From: Carboxylicivirga fragile
GTDB lineage: Bacteria; Bacteroidota; Bacteroidia; Bacteroidales; Marinilabiliaceae
DNA length: 56,650 nt
Assembly (NCBI GenBank): GCA_025499625.1
Contig: JAFMVD010000039.1
Span: 1 to 56,650, forward strand
Reading direction: 5' to 3'
Positions within the stretch are counted from its first letter, which is position 1, and each line of letters begins with the position of its first letter. The translations under genes and the position numbers were made by a program. Below the pieces are notes generated by a model. That model had not been told where the DNA came from. It was given only the letters and a program-made list of their open reading frames with translations, and ran no database searches. Of this stretch, positions 16,624 to 24,361 are shown piece after piece.

Positions 16624-17655
16624 TTACTTCATCAAATGTACCAAGGCAAACCATTTGTTATCATCGTACAATATGTCATTCACAAATAACTGACTTTGCG
16701 AGGCCATTTTATTTATCACTTGCTCCGTATATTTGTAGGAGTTTTCGGTATGGATGCATTCGCCAGCTTTAATATTAATTGGATTAGCTAAATAAGGGGA
16801 TTCAAGCCAAAGCTCGTTTTTAGCTTCGAGGTGCATTTCAATACGACTTTCTGTTTTATTGAAAAATGCAATGTGCTTAAAGTCAATGGGAGATATGTCC
16901 GATTGCAGGTAGCCATTCACTGCATGCAGTATGTTCTTATTAAAGGCCTCTGTAATGCGCTGGCTATCGTTATAGGCTGCTTCAATGGTATTTTTGTCTT
17001 TTACCATGTCAACCCCGAGTATGAGCTGATCTCCCGAGTTCATGGTGTTTGCTATTTGGCTTAATAGCTTTTGAGCTAATGCAGGTGTGAAGTTGCCAAT
17101 GGTACTACCAAAGAAACAAATGAGCCTTGGTTGAACGTAGGGAAGACTTTCTAGTTGCTGTGTAAAATCGGCTACGAGACCTTCAATTTTAAGATCAGGA
17201 AAACGACTATTCAGTAGTTTTGTGGAGCTGTCAACGGCTGACTCACTAAAGTCAACAGGTCTATAGGTAATGCTTGTTCTGTTATGATCAGGTATAGCAT
17301 TTAATACCAGCGAGATTTTTGAACAATCGCCGCTACCCAATTCAACCAAATCGATGCTGCGTTGGTTCCCGAACAATTGTGGAGCATATCTTTTAATGAC
17401 TGCTTTCTCAGTTCGCGTTGGATAATACTCCGGTAGCTTGGTAATCCATTCAAATAAGAGCGAGCCTCTTTTGTTATAAAAGAACTTACTTGATATGGAT
17501 TTATGATCTTGATTTAAGCCGGAAATAATCTCATTTCGAAGTAAGTCATTGGATAGTTTCTTCAACTCATTGCGGATAGATAGCCGTTGCGCCAATGAAT
17601 TTTCTACTTGGGCCTGTGTTTTTTGTTCGGAAGTAGCTAATGTGGTGTTGCTCAT
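16624..17655 (-). CDS. egtD: EgtD-like L-histidine N-alpha-methyltransferase
   Basis: 343 residues. EgtD/DUF2260 landmarks: 'ITKLPEYYPTRTE' (71-83), SAM-binding ELGSGD (105-110), 'FFGSTIGNF' (181-189), 'RIEMHLEA' (271-278) and TENS (303-306), whose Glu and Ser correspond to residues that hold the histidine imidazole in characterised EgtD. This predicts trimethylation of histidine to hercynine, the first step of ergothioneine synthesis. No EgtB-type sulfoxide synthase, EgtC or EgtE lies in the window, so either the partner is elsewhere or hercynine or another product is the end. Cytoplasmic. Start at 17655 chosen by position; the first 25 residues are poorly conserved. Confidence 0.85.
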   Translation of the reverse strand: MSNTTLATSEQKTQAQVENSLAQRLSIRNELKKLSNDLLRNEIISGLNQDHKSISSKFFYNKRGSLLFEWITKLPEYYPTRTEKAVIKRYAPQLFGNQRSIDLVELGSGDCSKISLVLNAIPDHNRTSITYRPVDFSESAVDSSTKLLNSRFPDLKIEGLVADFTQQLESLPYVQPRLICFFGSTIGNFTPALAQKLLSQIANTMNSGDQLILGVDMVKDKNTIEAAYNDSQRITEAFNKNILHAVNGYLQSDISPIDFKHIAFFNKTESRIEMHLEAKNELWLESPYLANPINIKAGECIHTENSYKYTEQVINKMASQSQLFVNDILYDDNKWFALVHLMK

Positions 17656-17769
17656 ACAAGCAAGTTAATAAAAAATATGCATGCAACATTTCAACACTTA
17701 CATTATATCACTAAAAATACTCGATCATACTGTTCTGTATTAACATGAAGTATAAGTACTAACTGCGGA

Positions 17770-18531
17770 CTAAGGCCTTCGGACTATTCGCTCATGCTTA
17801 GCATTGCTTTTATCAAGTATCGAAACCTTAATCTTTTTATCAGGAAATTCTTCTTGCAAATATTTACGTAATACTAATGAGGGGTGGGCGTGAAGCGAGA
17901 ATTTGTTGAGGTAATAATAGATCTGGAACACTATTACAGAATCCATCGTATGACGCACGGTGGATGTCTCAATCAAACTTCCATTATTAAAGCGTATGCG
18001 ATCTAAAACGCTAGCTATCTCATCATCGTAGGGAACTGTGTTTTGGGCTGAATAATGAAATTCATTGCCATTGGGAGATGTAAGAAGTTTTGATTCTTCG
18101 CCACGATAGTCTTCAAGTTGATTAATGTGCATGTGGTATTGTGTAATAAACAGGGCTTCCGGGTCGTACTTAAACCTAGGTTTGGCATCGCGATGTACTT
18201 GGTTAATCCGGTGTTTTTTAGGATAAAAATTTAGCACGTCAATTATTAAGGAATCACCAACCTTGTATTGATTTAGCACCACTTCATCTATTTTATCAAA
18301 GTAGGTGATGCCTTCATGTTCGTAATAATACTTAAGTGTGTGCACTTCGTATCGGCCGCCATTAAACACACTATCGCCATATATGATTCCACTAACCGTG
18401 TCGTTAAAAACCAAAACGTAATGGTAAAAATACCATGATCCGGCCAAAGAGAAGACCAGAATACTCATGGCGATGGTACGCAAAATAAAAAAGTTGCGTT
18501 GCTTTTTAATGGTTGATTTAGTTTGGCTCAT
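17770..18531 (-). CDS. Single-pass membrane protein, DUF3592-like
   Basis: 253 residues. One membrane segment at about 18-40 follows a basic N-terminus. Next is a small beta-rich region ('HTLKYYYEHEGITYFDKIDE' and 'YKVGDSLIIDVLNFYPKKHRI') resembling the DUF3592 pattern. The C-terminal 120 residues are not recognised. Third gene of a minus-strand run with the permease and a YkgJ-type protein (gaps 36 and 30 bases), so probably one transcript. Function unknown. Confidence 0.65.
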   Translation of the reverse strand: MSQTKSTIKKQRNFFILRTIAMSILVFSLAGSWYFYHYVLVFNDTVSGIIYGDSVFNGGRYEVHTLKYYYEHEGITYFDKIDEVVLNQYKVGDSLIIDVLNFYPKKHRINQVHRDAKPRFKYDPEALFITQYHMHINQLEDYRGEESKLLTSPNGNEFHYSAQNTVPYDDEIASVLDRIRFNNGSLIETSTVRHTMDSVIVFQIYYYLNKFSLHAHPSLVLRKYLQEEFPDKKIKVSILDKSNAKHERIVRRP

Positions 18532-18561
18532 GGCCTGGGTTTTAGGTTTAGTTGTGTTGCT

Positions 18562-19266
18562 TTATTTCGCACCGTTAAATAAAGGTAATTCATTTAACGA
18601 AATATCCTTCTCAACTTCACCATTATTATGAGCCAGCAGCAAACCTTCTTCCAATAACATTTCGCGACTTTTAAGTCCTGTTTCATTTAATCCGCTGTTT
18701 AAACCTTCGTTTAACATACGTCCTGCTTGTAAAGGAAATTCAAATAACTGCGGAAAGTTATTCTTATCGTTTGGCTTGTCAAAGAAGGTCTTACAACTAG
18801 GTTCGGACATTGAAAGATAAATGCGACAAGTTAATGGGCGCGCTGGATACACACTACATGAGCCATTTTTCAAAAGGGGACAAGCTAGCTTATCTGCAAG
18901 TAATTCATCCTCGCTCATTCGTCCTCGCTTTTGATAATTGTCGAAGGCAGTCTGAACAACTAGTTTTTGATCGTCTTCACTGAAATTTAACTTCATGAAC
19001 TCCCACATAAAATGAATTTCGTGTGAAGTGGCAAATATGGCTTGATGGCAACACCAGCTACAGCCTTTTTTACAATCGAGGGTAACATTTTGGCGTTTTG
19101 CTTCCACCGAAAGAGCTTCCACTAATCCGTCTATGGCATCTTGTGCCTGGCGAGTTGTTTGTAGTAATGACTTTTTAGAAATACCATCCCGGTCGGCTGC
19201 TAAGGCCAATCGAAGGCCATCGTTAAAAAATACCTTGTCGTTATCTGATAATTGATTTTGATCCAT
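18562..19266 (-). CDS. YkgJ-family cysteine-cluster protein
   Basis: 234 residues. Eight-cysteine pattern of the family: 'CKKGCSWCCHQ' near 62-72, then 'CPLLKNGSCSVYPARPLTCR' and a final 'MSEPSC'. These clusters bind zinc or an Fe-S centre. The role of the family is not established. It sits between the permease and a membrane protein in a tight three-gene run, which may mean a shared condition of expression rather than shared chemistry. Confidence 0.88.
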   Translation of the reverse strand: MDQNQLSDNDKVFFNDGLRLALAADRDGISKKSLLQTTRQAQDAIDGLVEALSVEAKRQNVTLDCKKGCSWCCHQAIFATSHEIHFMWEFMKLNFSEDDQKLVVQTAFDNYQKRGRMSEDELLADKLACPLLKNGSCSVYPARPLTCRIYLSMSEPSCKTFFDKPNDKNNFPQLFEFPLQAGRMLNEGLNSGLNETGLKSREMLLEEGLLLAHNNGEVEKDISLNELPLFNGAK

Positions 19267-19302
19267 CTATAACTATAGTTTGTTGCAATTAAGGAAATAT
19301 CT

Positions 19303-21537
19303 TTAACTAATCTCCTTTTTCTCTTTTGAGTTTACAAATAATATATCGCCCGTTTGCTCATAGCCATCAAATAATTCCATTTGAGAATGTTTGAGCTGTT
19401 CTTCTCTAAAACCAACGATGGTTAAACCGGCTTCTGACGAGTATTGATTAATAAGCGTTTTTACAGCTATATTTTCCTCAACAGGCAGAATTTCAATGTT
19501 GGATAGAGTGATTGGCAAGCGGCCTGTTTGTACCAGTTCGCGTAATTCATTGCGACTTTCTACCATCTGTTCTTTTGGACAAATGCTGTAAATCACAATT
19601 TTGCCCTTGCGCCAATCAGGGTGAGAAAGCACGATGTAGCCTAATAATATCATTAGGTTAGCATTGGTATGATCGGTCGGTTTTATCCAAACATGAATGC
19701 CGTTACGGTATTTTATAGCCTTGTTTGATTGTCCAAATACACAAACATCGTAATCGCCTGCGCGAGTTAGATTTATGTTCTCGACTATGCGATCTAACTC
19801 TTCAGGTGTATGTTTATCATACTCAAAAATAATCATGTTATTCTCCATGCCCGATATACTTGGCGACTGTATGGTTTGGGCAATGGCTGTGGTGTAGGAT
19901 GGAGAAATCATTGTATCGATGTAAACCGAGTTATCCTTGTCGTTTTGATTGTGTATTAATTTATCCAGCTCACTCTTAGCATCTAAATATGTTTGTCGTG
20001 AGAAATAACCCTCGATGAAGTGAAAATAGGTGCCAAAGCCGTGCTTGTACGAAATCCAATTCATCAGGCTAAATATCTTGTCGCGCTCAAATGAGTTGGT
20101 TGAAAGACATAGCGCTGCAGGTCGCCATTCGTTTTTCTCGTATTTACTACGTTTCTGTTGCATGTATACCTGAAGCTTTCGGTTTAATTGAAAAATGGCT
20201 TCTTTAAAAATAGCTTCGAAACCTTTACGGTTTTTATGGTAACTGTTAATGTAGATGTACAATAGAGTAATAAAGGCATAGGCCATTATGGTGTACATGG
20301 CATTAATCTGAAACATCATCCATACCGATAATAGAAAACCAGCCAAACTAATGTACCATTTTGATCGGAATCGTGGACGGTAGGATGGGGCAGAGCCAAA
20401 GTGATTTAAAAAGGAAATGAGGCACAAGGAGCCATAAGTAATCATGAAAAACATGGATATTATCTCGGCTACAAAGTTTACATTGCCCAAACCCACAAAT
20501 ACAAAAGCAATGGCAATGGCTACAATGGTTGCATTTACAGGTTCTTTGGCGGCACCTTTCCCTCTAGATAGAAAGTGATTCACCTTTCGGGCGGGGAAGG
20601 ATTTATCAGTGGCTAATGCTTGCAAAGTACGAGGTGCCACAAGAATAGAACCCAAGGCTGATGATATGGTAGAAGCAGCTAATCCTAAAGGAATCAGGAT
20701 AAAGCCACCAATGGCTATGTTTTTCATAACCAATTGGTGGGTCAATAAATCTTCTTGAGATGCTGATGTTGCTAATTTGTAAACCACAGCCAAATAAAAC
20801 AACATACCTGCAATGGTGGCATACATGGTACCCTTGGGTATACTCTTACCCGGATCTCGTAAATCACCACTCAAACCTACACCGGCTGTCATACCAGTAA
20901 AGGCTGGGAAACATATGGCAAACACATGAAAGAATTCTTTTCTATTGAAAAAACCAATGTTCTGATTACCTATGACAGCAGCTTCTGTTTCGCTTGGTGT
21001 GCCTACAAAAAAGGCAATTAATGAAATGGCCAAAAGCACCACAACTATGTACAGGGCTTTTACCCCCATATTAGCGCCTTTTTTAAGAATTAATAGAGCT
21101 AACCCCGCCATTACAGGCAAACTAATGGCTTGCCTCGGTAATTCCCATCCGTAAGTGCGGCTCCACCACTCAAAAAGTGGTTCAAATGTTTCGGTAAAGG
21201 CAATGACGTAAAAGGCAACACTAATGGCTTGCGACATGAAAAGCGCCATACCGATGGTAGCACCAATGTTAAGTCCGAATGAACGAGAAATAATGAAGTA
21301 TTCACCACCGCCTTCAACTCGTGTATTTGTAGCAATTTCGCTAATGGCCAGGGCTGTTGGTATGGTTATTAAGTGTCCCAATATTATTATTAACAAACCT
21401 CCAAACATACCAATTGTACCAATAGCATAACCAAAGCGCAGAAACAAGATAGCTCCTAAGATGGTGGAGATGGCTGTGAAGAAAACTGGAGATGTTCCAA
21501 AGCCTTGTTTGTTCTTTGTGGTTGAGGTACTGCTCAT
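19303..21537 (-). CDS. APC-superfamily permease, cation-chloride-cotransporter-like
   Basis: 744 residues. Twelve hydrophobic segments fill residues about 15-455; segment 1 has 'TAISTILGAILFLRFGYAIG' and a later loop has 'GVGLSGDLRDPGKSIPKGT', typical of CCC and related amino acid permeases. A soluble cytoplasmic C-terminal domain of about 285 residues follows, with a Rossmann-like pattern ('NNMIIFEYDKHTPEELDRIV'), as in prokaryotic CCC homologues. Likely an ion- or amino-acid-coupled symporter; substrate cannot be read from sequence. First gene of the run 21537-17770. Confidence 0.85.
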   Translation of the reverse strand: MSSTSTTKNKQGFGTSPVFFTAISTILGAILFLRFGYAIGTIGMFGGLLIIILGHLITIPTALAISEIATNTRVEGGGEYFIISRSFGLNIGATIGMALFMSQAISVAFYVIAFTETFEPLFEWWSRTYGWELPRQAISLPVMAGLALLILKKGANMGVKALYIVVVLLAISLIAFFVGTPSETEAAVIGNQNIGFFNRKEFFHVFAICFPAFTGMTAGVGLSGDLRDPGKSIPKGTMYATIAGMLFYLAVVYKLATSASQEDLLTHQLVMKNIAIGGFILIPLGLAASTISSALGSILVAPRTLQALATDKSFPARKVNHFLSRGKGAAKEPVNATIVAIAIAFVFVGLGNVNFVAEIISMFFMITYGSLCLISFLNHFGSAPSYRPRFRSKWYISLAGFLLSVWMMFQINAMYTIMAYAFITLLYIYINSYHKNRKGFEAIFKEAIFQLNRKLQVYMQQKRSKYEKNEWRPAALCLSTNSFERDKIFSLMNWISYKHGFGTYFHFIEGYFSRQTYLDAKSELDKLIHNQNDKDNSVYIDTMISPSYTTAIAQTIQSPSISGMENNMIIFEYDKHTPEELDRIVENINLTRAGDYDVCVFGQSNKAIKYRNGIHVWIKPTDHTNANLMILLGYIVLSHPDWRKGKIVIYSICPKEQMVESRNELRELVQTGRLPITLSNIEILPVEENIAVKTLINQYSSEAGLTIVGFREEQLKHSQMELFDGYEQTGDILFVNSKEKKEIS

Positions 21538-21598
21538 GTTTAATCTTTTGCTTAAAAGTAAGAACTTAAATTAAAACTTCTATGATCATAAAGCCAAT

Positions 21599-21630
21599 AA
21601 AAAAGCTGTACCGATGAATACGATACAGCT
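21599..21630 (-). terminator. Rho-independent terminator of the DUF4136 gene
   Basis: On the minus strand, ten-base arms AGCTGTATCG and CGGTACAGCT (one wobble) around seven bases lead into TTTTTT. It follows the stop at 21652. Confidence 0.88.
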
Positions 21631-21651
21631 CAATTATGATTTTATAATTTG

Positions 21652-22203
21652 TTATTTTCTTTTCTTAGGTAATGGGAATTGCTCAAACATTTTTCCAATC
21701 ATTTTTCGAATTTTTTTCTCAGAGTTCTTTTTACTTCCTTTAAAAGCACCCGTTGCTATTGATTGCCATACCAACTGTTTGTCGTCACGATCAATAATAT
21801 CGATGATTACAGTCCCTTCTTTATACGAATGATAGTTAACCCTATTGATGCCAGTGCCAATTCCCCATCCATAATTATAAGTATCGCTTCCCCAATAAAA
21901 ATTATTAACACGATCGAGTGATACCGCATCTTTACCTTGCGTAATCACCATTACTTTAACAAGTAATTCTGGTGAAAGTGTTTCGTTGTAACCACGGCTG
22001 CTTAACTCGCTTGAAATAGCATTTGCTACTATCTTCTTGGTTTCTGGGGTCATCATTTCTGATTCCAAGCGTTGCATCATCATGAAATTATTGTACTCCT
22101 TAAAACTAACCGTAGGATCAATTTCAGTGATTATTTCAAACGGTTTACAAGAAGCAAAAAGAGCAATGACGATTAAGGTTGCGAATAGTTTTACTGATTT
22201 CAT
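21652..22203 (-). CDS. DUF4136 lipoprotein
   Basis: 183 residues with a lipoprotein signal (lipobox in 'LIVIALFASCKPF', Cys 19). The DUF4136 pattern is complete: an early 'DPTVSFKEYNNFMM', a central YWGSDTYNYGWGIGTG and a late 'GTVIIDIIDRDDKQLVWQS'. Periplasm-facing lipoprotein of unknown function, widespread in Bacteroidota and Proteobacteria. Ends in a basic LPKKRK tail. Own terminator. Confidence 0.9.
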   Translation of the reverse strand: MKSVKLFATLIVIALFASCKPFEIITEIDPTVSFKEYNNFMMMQRLESEMMTPETKKIVANAISSELSSRGYNETLSPELLVKVMVITQGKDAVSLDRVNNFYWGSDTYNYGWGIGTGINRVNYHSYKEGTVIIDIIDRDDKQLVWQSIATGAFKGSKKNSEKKIRKMIGKMFEQFPLPKKRK

Positions 22204-22352
22204 CTATAAGTAATGTTTTATAATTTTTTTTCTGACGTGGGTTAAAAGTAGTTATTTTTCTGCAATTGTTTTAACGATTTTGGGTCACGTTGGTTTATTA
22301 ATGTTTTTTTACTTCGGCGTAATGCCGGAAAATGCAGATGTTGGAGATAAAC

Positions 22353-22383
22353 AAAAGGTTGCTCCATAATTGAAACAACCCTT
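22353..22383 (-). terminator. Probable terminator of the M18 aminopeptidase
   Basis: On the minus strand, twelve-base arms (AAGGGTTGTTTC and GGAGCAACCTTT, several wobbles) enclose six bases and run into TTTT. It lies 27 bases after the stop at 22410. Confidence 0.5.
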
Positions 22384-22409
22384 TATTCTTTAATTAGCTT
22401 TTTTATAGT

Positions 22410-23711
22410 CTACATGTTATAGAAAGCCTTAAAAGCTTTAGTAATGTAGGTATGATCATTGGTTCCGCCTAGTTCACGTATCGAGTGCATACCAAGCATT
22501 GGGTTACCAATATCAACCGTACGCATATCTATTTTTCCGGTTGAAACGTTGCCTAATGTTGAACCACCAACCATGTCGGAGCGGTTAACAAATTTCTGAA
22601 CAGGTACATCAGCTTCTTGACAGATATTTACAAAGGCTGCAGAGCTATCACCATCGCTGGTGTATTTTTGATTGGCATGAATTTTAATAACCGGACCTGC
22701 ATTCATTACAGGGTGAAGCACAGGGTCGTGTTTTTCAGGATGATTCGGGTGCACCGAATGCGCCATATCAGCCGATATCATAAATGAATTATAGATGCAA
22801 CGGTGATAATCTTCACGTGTTTTATCCAACTTCTCCATAATGCGCTCTATGATGTTTCTGAAGACAGGAGAGCCCGCTCCTTGTTTGGTTACACTACCCA
22901 CTTCTTCGTTATCAAATACACATAAAAATTGAGTGTCATCAGTATCCGTGCTGTTGGTGATGGCTTTTAAGCCAGCGTGTACCATTGCTAAGTCATCTAA
23001 CTTGCCACTCGAAATAAACTCTTGATTTGGCCCAACTAAACATCCCTTTTCAACTTCGTATAAGAACACATCAAAGTCCAAAATGTCTGAAGCATCCACG
23101 TTTAATTCTTCGGCCAATAACTTAAGTATGTAATTTTCTTTCTCGAATGTATCGTTAACAATGGTCATAAGTGGCAACATATCCACTTGCTTGTTAAGAG
23201 CCATGCCCTCGTTAACTTCACGATTCAGGTGAATGGCCATGTTTGGAATGATTAAAAGAGGTTTCTTTAAATCAACCAATCGGCTTTTGGGATGTAAGGG
23301 GTGATCGCCTTTAAGAATGACGCGTCCAGCGATTGACAAAGGTCGATCAAGCCAGGTTAATAAGATTGGGCCACCATATACTTCCGTATTAAGTTTCAGG
23401 TAGCCACCTGCAGCAAGCATTTCAGCATCTGGCTTAATTTTAAAACCAGGAGAATCACTATGGGCACTAATTAATTTCATGCCCGTGTTTTCAGGTTCGC
23501 CTTGTCCTAGTTTAAAGGCAAATAAAGCTGAGTCATTTTTTGTGGTGTAATATTTACCACCCTTATTTAGTTCCCATACCTGTCCCATGTCCAACTCTTG
23601 AAAACCACCCTTCTCCAATTCTTTGGCGGTGTTTTCAATGGCATGAAATGCACTTGGACTATTATCTATAAAGTCAATTAATTCTTGTGCTAACTGTATT
23701 TCTTGTGTCAT
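22410..23711 (-). CDS. M18-family aminopeptidase
   Basis: 433 residues, standard length. Zinc-ligand motifs in order: SAHSDSPGFK (His 84), 'SGKLDDLAMVHAG' (Asp), 'CVFDNEEVGS' (Glu pair), 'SADMAHSVHPN' and the C-terminal 'NDHTYITKAF' histidine. M18 enzymes remove N-terminal acidic or neutral residues in the cytoplasm as large oligomers. There is no signal peptide. Single-gene unit with its own downstream hairpin. Confidence 0.95.
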   Translation of the reverse strand: MTQEIQLAQELIDFIDNSPSAFHAIENTAKELEKGGFQELDMGQVWELNKGGKYYTTKNDSALFAFKLGQGEPENTGMKLISAHSDSPGFKIKPDAEMLAAGGYLKLNTEVYGGPILLTWLDRPLSIAGRVILKGDHPLHPKSRLVDLKKPLLIIPNMAIHLNREVNEGMALNKQVDMLPLMTIVNDTFEKENYILKLLAEELNVDASDILDFDVFLYEVEKGCLVGPNQEFISSGKLDDLAMVHAGLKAITNSTDTDDTQFLCVFDNEEVGSVTKQGAGSPVFRNIIERIMEKLDKTREDYHRCIYNSFMISADMAHSVHPNHPEKHDPVLHPVMNAGPVIKIHANQKYTSDGDSSAAFVNICQEADVPVQKFVNRSDMVGGSTLGNVSTGKIDMRTVDIGNPMLGMHSIRELGGTNDHTYITKAFKAFYNM

Positions 23712-23790
23712 GATGCTTAATCTATATGTTTATCTGCCGAAAGTTAGTTAAAAGGATGAGCTGCAATAATGAGAAAGGTCAATGTTTGAG

Positions 23791-23822
23791 AAAAAAAAAG
23801 CTGTTTCGAGTGAAACAGCTTT
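23791..23822 (-). terminator. Rho-independent terminator of the cold-shock gene
   Basis: On the minus strand, eleven-base arms AAAGCTGTTTC and GAAACAGCTTT, four-base loop, then a run of T (23791-23799 are all A on the plus strand). Confidence 0.93.
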
Positions 23823-23844
23823 GAAAAATTTTGAAATGATAAAG

Positions 23845-24036
23845 TTATACAACTTTTACATTTACAGCATTTAAGCCCTTACGTCCTTCTTCAAGTTCGT
23901 AAGTTACTTCATCGTTTTCTTTAATTTCGTCAATTAAGCCATTAACGTGTACAAAGTACTCTTTGCTAGACTCTTCGTCCTTAATGAATCCATAACCTTT
24001 TGAATCATTAAAGAATTTTACAATACCTTTATTCAT
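23845..24036 (-). CDS. Cold-shock-domain protein
   Basis: 63 residues, the whole protein being one OB-fold. RNP1 is KGYGFIK and RNP2 is YFVHV. Such proteins bind single-stranded nucleic acid and act as RNA chaperones. More acidic than typical CspA (many Glu/Asp), as in the short Bacteroidota form. The leader carries a hairpin at 24052-24084, and a terminator follows 23 bases after the stop, so it is a single-gene transcript. Confidence 0.95.
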   Translation of the reverse strand: MNKGIVKFFNDSKGYGFIKDEESSKEYFVHVNGLIDEIKENDEVTYELEEGRKGLNAVNVKVV

Positions 24037-24051
24037 TATAAAAAAATTTGG

Positions 24052-24084
24052 TGAAACCAGTTGATAGTTAATGCACTGGTTTCA
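24052..24084 (-). promoter_or_regulatory. Hairpin in the cold-shock gene leader
   Basis: Perfect ten-base arms TGAAACCAGT and ACTGGTTTCA around 13 bases, ending 16 bases from the start codon. Position inside the predicted leader suggests control of translation or mRNA stability. Confidence 0.5.
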
Positions 24085-24108
24085 TTACTAAAAATAAATT
24101 GTTCCTAA

Positions 24109-24116
24109 CAAATGTA
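24109..24116 (-). promoter_or_regulatory. Possible -7 element of the cold-shock gene
   Basis: The minus strand reads TACATTTG, an exact TANNTTTG. It predicts a leader of about 65 bases that contains the hairpin. The -33 box is poor. Confidence 0.4.
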
Positions 24117-24361
24117 AAAACTATTTTTCAAAGTTTTACTGTGAAATTTGATATTTAAAATAAAAATTACGATTATTTTCAATGAATAGGCAAGAGTGTA
24201 GGTTTGTGTTCTTAGGATTATTTATAATTGCCTTGTTACAAGTTGTTTGTATGGTGGTGTTGAAAACTCACGAAAGTTGATTAAATATTTTCAGTGCAGA
24301 AACATTATCTTCGCTATGGAAAGAATTGCAATTTAGAAATATATAAAATTACCCGGTCAGA

